Of a DNA stretch of 64,000 nucleotides, positions 45,790 to 55,525 are shown piece by piece. This DNA is from Arcobacter arenosus. Its GTDB lineage: Bacteria > Campylobacterota > Campylobacteria > Campylobacterales > Arcobacteraceae. A model generated the notes under the pieces. The model was given only the letters and a program-made list of their open reading frames with translations, was not told where the DNA came from and searched no databases. The DNA is taken from positions 795,749 to 859,748 of the forward strand of contig NZ_VANU01000001.1 of NCBI RefSeq assembly GCF_005771535.1, written 5' to 3'. How positions within the stretch are numbered: the stretch's first letter is position 1; every line of letters begins with the position of its first letter. The position numbers and the translations under genes were made by a program.

Positions 45790-46683
45790 TTACTCTCCTA
45801 AACTTCTAATATAAGCAGCTAATGCTTTTTCTTGAGTTTCGTTTAATCTACCTTTGAAACTTGGCATCATACCAATGCTTCCTTTTTTACCGTCAGTTAA
45901 AACAGCAGTAACTAAAGCATCATCATATGCTTTGATATTTGGAGCAACAAATGCCATACCAGCACCATCAGCACCATGACATCCAGCACATACAGAATAC
46001 ATAGCTGGTTGTTCACCTTTGAATCCACCTGCAACATATTCAGCAACTGCGTTAATATCAGCTTCTTCAGTTAACATCATTGGTGGCATACCTGCAGGAT
46101 ATGCAGTTTTTAAACTATTTGCACCATTTTTAATAACATGAACAACTTGCTCTTTACTAAATCTTTTTGTTAAGTTATGAGCTTTTCCATTGATACCTTC
46201 AGCATCAACACCATGACAAGGTGCACATTGAACTAAGAATGTTGACTCACCCATTGCAACTAATGTATCATTAGTTGGGTTTTCCCATTTAGATTCAAAT
46301 CTTGCATTATACTCATTAACTTCTTCATTCCATTGACCAATTTGTGAGAAACCATTTGTTGGATAACCTACAGTCCAGTACCACATTAGCCAAACCATTG
46401 TACCAACAAAAGCTAAAGCCCATCCAGTAGGGATTTCATTTTTATATTCACCAATTCCATCCCACGCTTCTTCAGATAGTTCACCACTAGCTGTGTCATT
46501 TTTAATTTGATTTACATATTTAAGTGCTACAAATACAGTAATAGTAATTACACAAATTGCACCTAAGAATGTTAAACTACTTTCTATTGAAATATCGCTG
46601 CTTAAAGCATCACCTGCAACTATGTAAGTTCCTGCGATTAGAGCAACGATAAGAATAATTCCACCTATAACCATAGATTTCAT
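45790..46683 (-). CDS. ccoP: Cytochrome c oxidase cbb3-type, subunit III (diheme)
   Basis: A 297-residue membrane-anchored protein with two N-terminal spans (about residues 5-23 and 38-55, with another hydrophobic stretch near 88-106) and two haem c sites: CAPCHG (C153-H157) and CAGCHG (C232-H236). It passes electrons from soluble cytochrome c to CcoO. Starts two bases after ccoQ. Confidence 0.96.
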   Translation of the reverse strand: MKSMVIGGIILIVALIAGTYIVAGDALSSDISIESSLTFLGAICVITITVFVALKYVNQIKNDTASGELSEEAWDGIGEYKNEIPTGWALAFVGTMVWLMWYWTVGYPTNGFSQIGQWNEEVNEYNARFESKWENPTNDTLVAMGESTFLVQCAPCHGVDAEGINGKAHNLTKRFSKEQVVHVIKNGANSLKTAYPAGMPPMMLTEEADINAVAEYVAGGFKGEQPAMYSVCAGCHGADGAGMAFVAPNIKAYDDALVTAVLTDGKKGSIGMMPSFKGRLNETQEKALAAYIRSLGE

Positions 46684-46685
46684 AA

Positions 46686-46910
46686 TTATATCTCCTTCTC
46701 TTTTTTCTCTTGTTCTTCTTTTCTTTTTTCGAGAGGATCAGCTGCTATACTATCATCATGTACCAGATCTGAATATTTTTCAAAATCTCTTTCACCTTTT
46801 TTTTGTCTTCTATAAATAGAAAACGCATAAGAATAAAATACAATGAATACAACAAGGATTAGGAAAAACTTCGCATATCCTTGTATAGTAAGCAGGGTTT
46901 CTTGATCCAT
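46686..46910 (-). CDS. ccoQ: Cytochrome c oxidase cbb3-type, subunit IV
   Basis: 74 residues: one membrane span (about residues 12-32) followed by a very charged C-terminal tail (Lys/Glu-rich from residue 35). Position between ccoO and ccoP, length and shape are those of CcoQ, which stabilises the complex. Confidence 0.9.
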   Translation of the reverse strand: MDQETLLTIQGYAKFFLILVVFIVFYSYAFSIYRRQKKGERDFEKYSDLVHDDSIAADPLEKRKEEQEKKEKEI

Positions 46911-46919
46911 TTTAACCTC

Positions 46920-47603
46920 TTATTTTAAAGAATTTAAATATGCAATTAATGCAACAATTTCAGGAACTTGACCGTTAGCCACGGCGTCTTTTACAGCTTG
47001 ATTTTTCATATCAGCAGCAATTGCTTTAGCTTCTTCTTTTGCTTTTGCAATAGCTGTATCATAATCACCTAGTTCTACATCAACTTTTCCATCACCATCA
47101 ATATCTACATCATATGGAGTATTAAATACATTTTTAACTGTATAAGCTTCACCATAAGCTGTATCTAAATCAGCCATGTTTGTAAAGTGATGTGGGTACG
47201 CAGGCATAATTGAACCTGGTACAACTGAAGCTGGATCCATCATGTGATTCTCGTGCCAATCAGTAGTTCTATAATTACCAACTCTCATTAAATCTGGACC
47301 AGTTCTTTTTGATCCCCAAAGAAAAGGTCTATCATATGCATACTCACCAGAAAGTGAATACATACCATATCTATCAGTTTCTGATTTAAATGGTCTAATT
47401 AACTGAGAGTGACAAGCATTACAAGAATCTTTAATATAAACATGTCTTCCTGCTAATTCAAGTACAGAGTATGGTTTTGTACCAACAGTTGGTCTTGATT
47501 GTTTAGCAAAATCAGGAATAACTTCTACAATACCTGCAAATGCTATAAATATAAATAATAGTACCGAAAAGAAAAACGGTCTTTGTTCAAACCAATGAAA
47601 CAT
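46920..47603 (-). CDS. ccoO: Cytochrome c oxidase cbb3-type, subunit II (monohaem)
   Basis: 227 residues: one N-terminal membrane span (about 10-28) and one haem c site, CNACHSQLIRP (C61, C64, H65). A stretch around 150-180 contains an acidic DVDIDGDGKVDVELGDYD-like loop (near residue 170) that might bind calcium. Stands between ccoN and ccoQ with short gaps. Confidence 0.95.
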   Translation of the reverse strand: MFHWFEQRPFFFSVLLFIFIAFAGIVEVIPDFAKQSRPTVGTKPYSVLELAGRHVYIKDSCNACHSQLIRPFKSETDRYGMYSLSGEYAYDRPFLWGSKRTGPDLMRVGNYRTTDWHENHMMDPASVVPGSIMPAYPHHFTNMADLDTAYGEAYTVKNVFNTPYDVDIDGDGKVDVELGDYDTAIAKAKEEAKAIAADMKNQAVKDAVANGQVPEIVALIAYLNSLK

Positions 47604-47619
47604 AATTTTACCCTCCTTC

Positions 47620-49086
47620 TTACGCTGCTACTGGCGAAGCATTTACTGGTTCTTTATCAAGTACTCTACCTGCAGTTGCAGTTTTGTACATGTTGTATGC
47701 GAACATAAAGAATCCAATTAGGTATAATAACCCACCAACAGCTCTAATAGTATAGTATGGATGTAATACAGTAACTGTATCAATGAATGAATAAACTAAA
47801 GAACCATATTCATCATATGCTCTCCACATCATACCTTGAGTAATACCTGCAATCCACATAGATGTAAAGTATAATACAATACCAGTTGTTTGTAACCAGA
47901 ATTGAGTATCCATTAACGATTTAGAGTAGATTTCTCTACCATACATTCTTGGTGCCATATGGAATAGTGCAGCCATAATCATGAATACAACCCATCCTAA
48001 AACACCATCATGCACGTGACCTGGAATCCAGTCAGTAAAGTGAGCAATAGCATTAACAGATTTGATTGATTGAATTGGTCCCTCAATTGTTGATAACATA
48101 TAGAATGTCGAAGCTAATACCATAAATTTAATTAGTGTATTAGTTTGTAATTGTTGCCACTCACCTTTCATAGTTAAAAGCATATTAATAGCTGATCCCC
48201 ATGATGGTAAAATTAATACAACAGACATTACAGAACCCATAGTTTGCATCCAATCTGGAACAGTAGAATATACTAAGTGGTGTCCACCTGCCCAAAGATA
48301 TACGAACATTAATCCCCAGAAAGCTAAAATAGATAACTTATATGAGTAAACATTTTGTCCAGACTCTTTTGGTAAGAAATAGTAAATCATAGCAATAATT
48401 GGTGTAGTAAATACGAATGCAACAGCATTATGTCCATACCACCATTGAACTAAAGCATCATTTGTACCAGCATACATAGATACTGAGTGAATCCATGAAC
48501 CATAACCAGAAACTAGTGCAGTTGGAACTTCCATATTATTAAATAGGTGTAACATAGCAACTGCGATGAAACATGCTATAAAATACCACATTGAAATATA
48601 TAGAGTTCTTTCTCTTCTGATACCAATCATACCAAAAATTGAGATACCCCATAGTACCCACCATACAACAATAAGAATATCTAAAGGCCATTCTAATTCA
48701 GCATACTCTTTTGAAGTTGTAATACCCATAAATAGAGTTACAACAGCTAAAAGAATTGTAATGAAGTAAAGAATAAAATGTAGCTTAGCTACACCCATTA
48801 AAAATGGCGACTCTTTAAGAGATACTTTTAAAATTCTTTGCGATATGTAATACCATGAAGCAAAGATTCCACTTAATGTAAAACCAAATGCCACACCATT
48901 TGTGTGTAAAGGTCTTAATCTACTGAAAGTACCATATTCACCTGCTAAGTTGTTTAAACTTGGAAACGCAAGTTGAAATGCAAGTATAACACCAACAGTC
49001 ATACCAATGATACCAAACAGAATTGTTGCAAATGTAAACGCTTTTGCAATTGAGTAATCATACTCGATTCGTGCACCGTTTTGCAT
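47620..49086 (-). CDS. ccoN: Cytochrome c oxidase cbb3-type, subunit I
   Basis: Catalytic subunit with about 12 membrane helices, two b haems and copper. Seen histidines are in PLHTNGVAFGF, WWYGHNAVAF, WAGGHHLVYSTVPDWMQ (copper pair) and PGHVHDGVLGW, with ALFHMAPRM near the last haem. 488 residues. I chose ATG 49086; a TTG codon directly before it is worse placed behind the strong AGGAGGAGA ribosome site. Oxygen affinity is expected to be high. Confidence 0.97.
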   Translation of the reverse strand: MQNGARIEYDYSIAKAFTFATILFGIIGMTVGVILAFQLAFPSLNNLAGEYGTFSRLRPLHTNGVAFGFTLSGIFASWYYISQRILKVSLKESPFLMGVAKLHFILYFITILLAVVTLFMGITTSKEYAELEWPLDILIVVWWVLWGISIFGMIGIRRERTLYISMWYFIACFIAVAMLHLFNNMEVPTALVSGYGSWIHSVSMYAGTNDALVQWWYGHNAVAFVFTTPIIAMIYYFLPKESGQNVYSYKLSILAFWGLMFVYLWAGGHHLVYSTVPDWMQTMGSVMSVVLILPSWGSAINMLLTMKGEWQQLQTNTLIKFMVLASTFYMLSTIEGPIQSIKSVNAIAHFTDWIPGHVHDGVLGWVVFMIMAALFHMAPRMYGREIYSKSLMDTQFWLQTTGIVLYFTSMWIAGITQGMMWRAYDEYGSLVYSFIDTVTVLHPYYTIRAVGGLLYLIGFFMFAYNMYKTATAGRVLDKEPVNASPVAA

Positions 49087-49089
49087 CAA

Positions 49090-49278
49090 TCTCCTCCTAC
49101 TAATTTTTTTAAAGTCACTTTTTTGTCACTTATCGGGTTATCTTAACGAACAAAAACTTAAAATTAACAAAAAATTAACACTTCTATTTAATAATTTAAC
49201 AAATATTTTTTCTTAAGTTTTATTTTATTTTTTAATTATGCTCTATTTTATTTATAAAAATTTCACAAAAATAATATT
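49090..49278 (-). promoter_or_regulatory. Upstream region of the cco operon
   Basis: 189 bases, very AT-rich, between smpB and ccoN. No consensus TATAAT is visible on the minus strand; TAAGAT in GTTAAGATAACC (near 49140) is a weak candidate. Two direct AGTGAC copies lie between it and the ribosome site. A tandem GTTAATTTT repeat is present near 49160-49180. Confidence 0.45.
49115..49128. promoter_or_regulatory. Candidate operator TCAC-N6-GTCA upstream of ccoN
   Basis: TCAC at 49115-49118 and GTCA at 49125-49128, spacer TTTTTT, 29 to 42 bases before the ccoN ATG. Same half-sites and spacing as before frdC; similar to that before petA. Confidence 0.35.
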
Positions 49279-49749
49279 TTAATAGTTTTTTAAGGCTCTT
49301 TGTATATCTCTATTCATAGATTTTTCTTTTAAGTCTTCCCTTTTATCATGAAGTTTCTTACCTTTTGCAGTTGCAATTTGCATTTTAATCATATTTTTAG
49401 AATTAAAATACATTTTTAATGGAATTAAGGTAATTCCCTCTTTAGTCACTTTACTATAAAACTTTTCAATTTGTTTTTTATGTAATAAAAGTTTTCTTGC
49501 TCTTCTTTCATCAGGTCTATATGTTGAGTGAGTGGTACTTAAATGTGTGATGTGCATGTTTAAAACATAAACTTCATTTTTGATTATTCTAACAAAGCTA
49601 TCTTTAAGATTAACCCTTCCCTCTCTTGCTGCTTTTACTTCACTTCCCTCTAAAACAATTCCAACTTCTAAAGTCTCTAAAATCTCATAATCATGAAAGG
49701 CTTTTCTATTTTTAAATACTTGAGTTTTATTTGTCTCTTTTTTTGCCAT
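49279..49749 (-). CDS. smpB: SsrA-binding protein
   Basis: Partner of tmRNA in rescue of stalled ribosomes, 156 residues. Seen motifs are [32 protein letters not shown], and the basic C-terminal tail [14 protein letters not shown] typical of SmpB. Its start overlaps the ispE stop as TAATG. tmRNA itself is not in the window. Confidence 0.96.
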   Translation of the reverse strand: MAKKETNKTQVFKNRKAFHDYEILETLEVGIVLEGSEVKAAREGRVNLKDSFVRIIKNEVYVLNMHITHLSTTHSTYRPDERRARKLLLHKKQIEKFYSKVTKEGITLIPLKMYFNSKNMIKMQIATAKGKKLHDKREDLKEKSMNRDIQRALKNY

Positions 49750-50519
49750 TATTTATTCCTATTTGAAAGCTTAAAAAATGAACTTCCACTACCACTAAAA
49801 TAAAAACTCTCTTTATTATAGTTATTCAATTCAGGATAAACCTCACTTGCAGGAGCAAATAAATCATTTGCTTCATATATATCTAGTGTTTGTAATATAT
49901 CAATTGAATTCATCTTTAAAAACTTTTCTGTATCATCTTTTGAAATCTCTTTATAAAATTTATCTCTAAATATTTTAAAAATCTCTCCTGTGTTACACTC
50001 AACTTTTGGTGTTATAACCTCAATATCTAAAATCTCTTCTTCAAATTTTTCTACTATTTCACCAATTCCAGTAACATTTGCACTATCATACTCATATACA
50101 AAAAATGGAACATCTGCACCTATTTGTGCTGCCATACTACAAAGTTCATCTTTACTTAAATTTAAATCACAAACTTCATTTACCATAATCATAAATGTTG
50201 CAGCATTAGAACTTCCACCACCAAGTCCTGCAAACTCTGGAATTCTTTTATCAACTATCACACAATTTTTTTTAAAATATTCTTCAACTTTAGGTGAAAT
50301 CTCTTTTAATTTTTCATAAGCTTTATATATTGTATTTTTTTTAGTTTCACACCCAAACTTTCCAACAAGAGTAAAATCTTTGAAAAAGCCCCCTTCAAAT
50401 GATATTACATCATATAAAGTATGCACTCTTACAAATCTTGAAACTAATTCGTGATAATTATCTCTTTTACCAGCAATCTTTAAAAATATATTTACTTTAG
50501 AAAAACTCTTACGAACCAC
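49749..50519 (-). CDS. ispE: 4-diphosphocytidyl-2-C-methyl-D-erythritol kinase
   Basis: GHMP kinase of the MEP isoprenoid pathway, 256 residues. The start [22 protein letters not shown] and the ATP loop [16 protein letters not shown] are diagnostic. The start codon is GTG at 50519, AAGG six bases before it, inside the end of truB (11-base overlap). In Campylobacter csrA lies between these two genes; it is missing here. Confidence 0.94.
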   Translation of the reverse strand: MVRKSFSKVNIFLKIAGKRDNYHELVSRFVRVHTLYDVISFEGGFFKDFTLVGKFGCETKKNTIYKAYEKLKEISPKVEEYFKKNCVIVDKRIPEFAGLGGGSSNAATFMIMVNEVCDLNLSKDELCSMAAQIGADVPFFVYEYDSANVTGIGEIVEKFEEEILDIEVITPKVECNTGEIFKIFRDKFYKEISKDDTEKFLKMNSIDILQTLDIYEANDLFAPASEVYPELNNYNKESFYFSGSGSSFFKLSNRNK

Positions 50520-51363
50520 ATAACACCTTATTTAATAAATATTTCACTTCTTTATTTTCAATTTCGATTATACTAAAAAAGTCTTCAAATTTAACAAGAT
50601 ATTTTCCATCATCTTTATATTGAAAATACTCCACTAAAATTTTCTTTCCATTATCAAAATAGCTTTTATCTCCAAAATATTTATTCTCTTTTAAATCTAA
50701 AAAATCTAATGGATTTAAATCTTTTTCATTTTCAAAACAAAACTTACCTTCATTTAATCTATTTAAATATGAAAGGGTTCCTACCCTATTTAATTTTTCA
50801 AGTAATATCTGAGCTAAGCTTCTAATATATGAACCTTCACTAACTGTTGATTCAAATGTAATAAAAGGATGTTTATAAGAGATAAACTTTGTATCAAAAA
50901 TTTCCATACTCGATTTTTTCATCTTAACCTCTTCACCATTTCTTGCTAAATCGTAAGCTCTTTTACCATCAATTTTTTTTGCTGAAAATTTTGGAGGAAA
51001 ATACTCATGTATTCCAATTAAATTTTTTATCTCTTTTTCTAATAAAGTTTTATCAACTTTTTGTTCATCTTTAATATCAATTATATTTTCAATATCAAGG
51101 GACTGGGAAGTTGCACCCAACCAGATAACTGCACGATATGTTTTAGGTGTTTTTTTCAAGTAGTTAAATAGTTTAGAATATTGTCCAAAAGCAACAATTA
51201 AACATCCACAAGCAAAAGGATCAAGTGTTCCACTAAATCCTGCTTTTTTATTTCTATATTTTCTTTTTATCTCATTTAAATATGAATTTGAACTTCTAAA
51301 TAAAGGTTTATTTACAACAATTAATTTATTTAATTGTTTATTATCATATAATTTTTTTTGCAT
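50509..51363 (-). CDS. truB: tRNA pseudouridine-55 synthase
   Basis: Makes pseudouridine 55 in tRNA. The 284-residue sequence has KAGFSGTLDPFACGCLIVA, with the catalytic aspartate in GTLDP, and SEGSYIRSLAQ. The N-terminal motif reads VVNKPLFRSSNSYLN, where KPxGxTS is usual, a slight divergence. Starts 19 bases after uvrD. Confidence 0.93.
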   Translation of the reverse strand: MQKKLYDNKQLNKLIVVNKPLFRSSNSYLNEIKRKYRNKKAGFSGTLDPFACGCLIVAFGQYSKLFNYLKKTPKTYRAVIWLGATSQSLDIENIIDIKDEQKVDKTLLEKEIKNLIGIHEYFPPKFSAKKIDGKRAYDLARNGEEVKMKKSSMEIFDTKFISYKHPFITFESTVSEGSYIRSLAQILLEKLNRVGTLSYLNRLNEGKFCFENEKDLNPLDFLDLKENKYFGDKSYFDNGKKILVEYFQYKDDGKYLVKFEDFFSIIEIENKEVKYLLNKVLCGS

Positions 51364-51382
51364 TTAGTTTTAAATTTTATCT

Positions 51383-53437
51383 CTAGATTTTTTCTACAAA
51401 ACTTGAAAGGATGTCTCTTCTTTGTCCACCAAAATTTATGGTAAGCTTATAATCTTTTCCAGCTTTAGTTGCTTTTTGCACTCTTCCCATTCCAAAAATC
51501 TTGTGTTGAACTAAATCACCTTTTTTGTAATTTGAGTGTTTTTCAAGTTGCAAACTTCCTTTTATAAGACCAGCTTCACTTAAAAATCTACTTTTTAAAA
51601 GTGTTGCCCTCTTCCCTTTGTAAAACCTTGAGTGAACAAAAGACATAGTTAAGGTATCCATTGCTCTAGTTATTCCTACATAACCTAATCTTCTTTCCTC
51701 TTCAATATCACTACCATCTCCTGTAATTGGGAAAAATCCCTCTTCAAGACCTATAATAAAAAGATGTTTATATTCTAAACCCTTTGATGAGTGGATACTC
51801 ATCATTGAAACAGCTTGGTCTGTTAATTCACTATTTTCTGAATCTAAAGCAATCTCATTTAAAAAATCTTCCAATGATAAATGGGGATGTTGAATAAAAT
51901 AGTCTCTAATATATCCATAAAACTCATCAATATTTGCTTGTCTATCAAAACCATCGGGAACATTGTCATATGAAGCTCTGTAATCAAAAGTATCTTCAAA
52001 AGAATCTAAAAATCTCATTTTCGATTCTTCTAAAGCTTCTCTTAAATCCATAACTGATGCCATAAATACTTTTAAAGTTCTTGAGTTTTTCTTTCCAACA
52101 ATAGCTGATAGTTCATCTGCATTGTACTCTTCTAATATTGTAAAAATTGGTTTTTTAAGCTCAACTGATTTTGCATCAAGTTTATCAATTGTAGTTTTTC
52201 CAATTCCCCTTTTTGGTTTATTAATAATTCTTTTTAATGAAAAGTTATCAGTTGTATTTGTTAAAATTCTAAAATAAGCAATTAAATCTTTAATCTCTGC
52301 TCTTTCGTAGAATTTCATTCCACCAATAAGTCTATAACTAATTCCTGCTTTATTAAAACCCTCTTCAAGTGATCTAGAAAGGGCATTAACCCTAAACAAA
52401 ATGGCAATATCTTTTGCAGATTCACCCGAAGCAATAAGTTTTTTTATATCATCAATTATTTTTCTTGTTTCTTCATTTTCATCATGTGATTCATATACCC
52501 TTACTGAATCACCTTTTTTTCTTGTTCCAATTAGTTTTTTACCTAATCTATCTCTGTTATGTTCAATAAGTTGGTTAGCATGTTCTAAAATTGTATTTGT
52601 TGAACGATAGTTTTCCTCTAGCTTAACAACCTTTGTATCTTCAAAATGCTCTGAAAAATTTAAAATATTTTTAATAGTAGCACCACGCCATCCATAAATA
52701 GATTGATCATCATCACCCACAACACATATATTATTGTGTGTAGAGCAAAGTTTTCTCAATAGTTTATATTGTAATTCGTTTGTATCTTGATACTCGTCTA
52801 CCATAACATATTGATATCGTTGACTTGTTTCTTTTGCTAATTCTTCATTTTTTTCTAAAATCATATATGGTAATAAAAGTAAATCATCAAAATCAACAAG
52901 ATTGTTCTTTAATAAATAAGCTTCATATTTTTCATAGATATCTGCAATTTGTTGATATAGTTTTAATTGAGCAGTTGACTTTGCTTCACTTGGAGTTATT
53001 AGAGTATTTTTATATTTTGAGATTTCTGAAACTAAAAGTGAAGTTGTAATCTCTTTATCTATTGATTTTAAAATTCTTTTTTTATCATCATTATCAATTA
53101 TAATAAAAGAGTTTTTTCTTCCAAGTTCACTCATATGAAATTTTAAAAATAAAAGTCCAAATTTATGAAAAGTACAAAGTAATGGAGGTGTATTAATCAT
53201 TGAAGGGTCAATCATTCTAAATGCTCTTTCTCTCATCTCTGAAGCAGCTTTATTTGTAAAAGTTAATGTTAATATGGTAGAGGGATCAATCCCTATTGAA
53301 ATAAGATAAGCTAATCTTGTAGTAATTGTTTTTGTTTTACCTGAACCTGCACCTGCTAAAATAAGTAATGAACCATCTATATGAATGGCAGCATCTTTTT
53401 GCGAATCATTTAACGAATTTAAAAAATTATCTGACAT
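51383..53437 (-). CDS. UvrD/PcrA-type DNA helicase
   Basis: A 684-residue SF1A 3'-5' helicase: Walker A AGAGSGKTKT, DEYQDTNE, GDDDQSIYGWRGA, ENYRST, and motif VI VGITRAMDTL, plus a C-terminal Tudor-like tail (KGDLVQHKIFGMGRVQ) as in PcrA and UvrD. It is not AddA: there is no nuclease domain and the length is too short. Heads the operon with truB, ispE and smpB. Confidence 0.93.
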   Translation of the reverse strand: MSDNFLNSLNDSQKDAAIHIDGSLLILAGAGSGKTKTITTRLAYLISIGIDPSTILTLTFTNKAASEMRERAFRMIDPSMINTPPLLCTFHKFGLLFLKFHMSELGRKNSFIIIDNDDKKRILKSIDKEITTSLLVSEISKYKNTLITPSEAKSTAQLKLYQQIADIYEKYEAYLLKNNLVDFDDLLLLPYMILEKNEELAKETSQRYQYVMVDEYQDTNELQYKLLRKLCSTHNNICVVGDDDQSIYGWRGATIKNILNFSEHFEDTKVVKLEENYRSTNTILEHANQLIEHNRDRLGKKLIGTRKKGDSVRVYESHDENEETRKIIDDIKKLIASGESAKDIAILFRVNALSRSLEEGFNKAGISYRLIGGMKFYERAEIKDLIAYFRILTNTTDNFSLKRIINKPKRGIGKTTIDKLDAKSVELKKPIFTILEEYNADELSAIVGKKNSRTLKVFMASVMDLREALEESKMRFLDSFEDTFDYRASYDNVPDGFDRQANIDEFYGYIRDYFIQHPHLSLEDFLNEIALDSENSELTDQAVSMMSIHSSKGLEYKHLFIIGLEEGFFPITGDGSDIEEERRLGYVGITRAMDTLTMSFVHSRFYKGKRATLLKSRFLSEAGLIKGSLQLEKHSNYKKGDLVQHKIFGMGRVQKATKAGKDYKLTINFGGQRRDILSSFVEKI

Positions 53438-53489
53438 TTTATCTCCAATATTAATACTAAACCCAGAAAAATAGCTTAATATTATATAT

Positions 53490-53495
53490 ATTATA
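53490..53495 (-). promoter_or_regulatory. Likely -10 box of the uvrD operon
   Basis: TATAAT on the minus strand, 53 bases before the helicase ATG. It shares the 150-base divergent gap with the LysR gene. Confidence 0.5.
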
Positions 53496-53551
53496 ACAAA
53501 ATTTTCATAAAAGAATTAATTCATTTAATAATTGTATGTATAAACTAATGT

Positions 53552-53557
53552 TATAAT
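53552..53557 (+). promoter_or_regulatory. Likely -10 box of the LysR gene
   Basis: TATAAT, 30 bases before the ATG at 53588. Confidence 0.5.
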
Positions 53558-53587
53558 TATCATCAGATATTATTAAAGGTTATAAGA

Positions 53588-54487
53588 ATGCTTACAGATT
53601 TCGCAAAATTAGAAACTTTTTTGACTGTAGTAAGGGAAAAATCATTTTCTAAAGCATCTTCAAAATTGGGTATTTCTCAACCAGCTGTTACACAACAAAT
53701 GAGATATATTGAAAACTACCTTGATGTTCAAGTTGTAGATAGAAAGAAGAATGGTATTAGACTTACAAAAGAGGGTCAAATGCTATATGCAATCGCTCAA
53801 AAAATTGAACGATGTGTTAACAATGGTGAAAAAGAACTATTAAAAATAATGAACAAAGATGTTACTTTTGTATTTGGTGCTTCTTTTATTATTGGTAATT
53901 ATATTTTACCTAGATTTTTAAATAAGTTAAAAGAAAATATCAATAATGATGTTTCTATTAATGTTTCAGTTTCACATAAAGCTATTGAAGATTTATTAGA
54001 CAAAAAAATTGATATTGCTTTAGTTGAAAATTATGTTCCAGATGAAGAGATTATCTATAGAGAATGGATGGATGATGAGATTGTAATTTTCTCAAATCAA
54101 GAATTACCAGCAAAAGCTAAAGCAGAAGATCTATTATCTTATAGATGGGTATGTAGAAATCCAGATTCACATACAAGACATATTTTCAAAGATGTTTTAG
54201 ACAAGGCTAACTATCCTGATTGTGATACATTTAATGTAACAAGTGAAGTTACAAGTGCAACAACTATTGTTCAAACAGTTTTACACTCAGATAAAAATGA
54301 TACTCCAACAGTTTCAATTGTTTCAAGAAATGCTATTGAATCATTAATTAATGCTGGTGCATTATATGAATCAAGAATAGGTAATCACAAAATGACTAGA
54401 AAGTTATATATTGCCTATAGAAAAGATAGAAAACATGATGCATTTATTGAAAATGTAGTTGACTATTTACTTAAAATAGAAAGATAA
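53588..54487 (+). CDS. LysR-family transcription regulator
   Basis: 299 residues with the N-terminal winged helix-turn-helix (FLTVVREKSFSKASSKLG, then ISQPAVTQQMRYIE, residues about 10-45) and a C-terminal substrate-binding domain. The target is unknown; the neighbours on either side (DNA helicase, radical SAM protein) give no hint, and the divergent uvrD promoter is a conceivable target only by position. Ribosome site AAAGGT before the ATG. Confidence 0.92.
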   Translation: MLTDFAKLETFLTVVREKSFSKASSKLGISQPAVTQQMRYIENYLDVQVVDRKKNGIRLTKEGQMLYAIAQKIERCVNNGEKELLKIMNKDVTFVFGASFIIGNYILPRFLNKLKENINNDVSINVSVSHKAIEDLLDKKIDIALVENYVPDEEIIYREWMDDEIVIFSNQELPAKAKAEDLLSYRWVCRNPDSHTRHIFKDVLDKANYPDCDTFNVTSEVTSATTIVQTVLHSDKNDTPTVSIVSRNAIESLINAGALYESRIGNHKMTRKLYIAYRKDRKHDAFIENVVDYLLKIER

Positions 54488-54518
54488 AATACTAAGAGTT
54501 TTCTCTTAGTATTTATTT
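54487..54518. terminator. Bidirectional terminator, LysR gene and radical SAM gene
   Basis: A 12-base-pair perfect stem AAATACTAAGAG/CTCTTAGTATTT (54487-54498 with 54503-54514), loop TTTT, between converging genes. Confidence 0.85.
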
Positions 54519-55525
54519 TAATACTTTAATCCCTCTTTTATTAGAGCTTTTCTAATCTTACTTATTTGAGAGTGTTTATTTTTACACCACATTGGTGATA
54601 ATAAAGTTGAATCATCAATTCCAGCAGTAATCCTTTGAACTGATACATTTTCAGGTAAATTTTTAATTGATTTAACCACTGTATCAACATATAAATCTTC
54701 AGAAATTGGTGTAAACTTTCCTTTTTTATAATCTTTTGTCAATAGAGTATTTTTAACTACGTATAAAGGATGAAATTTAATCGAATCTACTTTTAACTCA
54801 AGGGTTTTGTTAAAACTATCTAACATCATTTTTTGGTCTTCACCAGGAAGTCCATAAATTAAATGCCCACAAACTTTTAAACCTCTTTGTTTAGTTTTGT
54901 TAATCCATTTAAACATATTAGCTGAATCATCACCCCGATTGATTTTTTCCAAGGTTTCATCATAAAAAGATTGAATCCCATATTCAACCCAAATCTCTTT
55001 TTCTTTGTTTAACTCTTCTAAAAAGTCTAAAATTTCATCTGTCATACAATCAGTTCTTGTTCCAATTGAAAGACCTATTACATTATCAAAAGAAAGTGCT
55101 TTTGTATATAAAGCTTTTAATGTTTCTAAAGGAGCATAAGTATTTGTAAAAGATTGAAAATATACTATAAATTTATTTGCACCAAATTTATTAGTAAGTC
55201 TTTGTTTTGTTGCATTAAATTGCAGTTCTAATTGTTTTAATTGGTTATCTAAAAAAGGATTTTTTTCAACTCTTGGATTAAGTTTAAAGCTTGGTTTTTT
55301 CTCTTGCAGATTTGGAGAAAAAGAATCATTTTCGCAAAAGGTGCATCCACCTTTTGCAACTGTCCCATCAATATTTGGACAAGTAAAACCTGAGATTGAT
55401 ATTGGAGTTTTATAAACTGTTTCTCCAAATTTTTCTCTAAAGTATCTTCCTATTGTAAGAACTTCTTTGTTTTTAATTTTATTGATTGAGTTTTCCTTAT
55501 TTCCTAACGAAATAGTCACCGTCAA
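54518..55525 (-). CDS. YhcC-type radical SAM protein (TIGR01212 family)
   Basis: About 335 residues. The radical SAM cysteines are in the GGCTFCENDSFSP region, with an upstream CPN in GFTCPNIDGTVAKGGC; the spacing is the extended kind of this family. The GTRTDCMTDEILDFLEEL and LPGEDQKMMLDS segments fit TIGR01212. Substrate not known; relatives are tRNA or metabolite modifiers. The first frame start is TTG at 55525, inside purF (29-base overlap); GTG two codons later is equally possible. No ATG is near. Confidence 0.85.
   Translation of the reverse strand: MTVTISLGNKENSINKIKNKEVLTIGRYFREKFGETVYKTPISISGFTCPNIDGTVAKGGCTFCENDSFSPNLQEKKPSFKLNPRVEKNPFLDNQLKQLELQFNATKQRLTNKFGANKFIVYFQSFTNTYAPLETLKALYTKALSFDNVIGLSIGTRTDCMTDEILDFLEELNKEKEIWVEYGIQSFYDETLEKINRGDDSANMFKWINKTKQRGLKVCGHLIYGLPGEDQKMMLDSFNKTLELKVDSIKFHPLYVVKNTLLTKDYKKGKFTPISEDLYVDTVVKSIKNLPENVSVQRITAGIDDSTLLSPMWCKNKHSQISKIRKALIKEGLKY

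Noticed and set aside
51383..53437. The helicase as the missing AddA
   Set aside because: At 684 residues with a Tudor-like tail and no nuclease domain it is UvrD/PcrA, and it sits in the usual truB operon.
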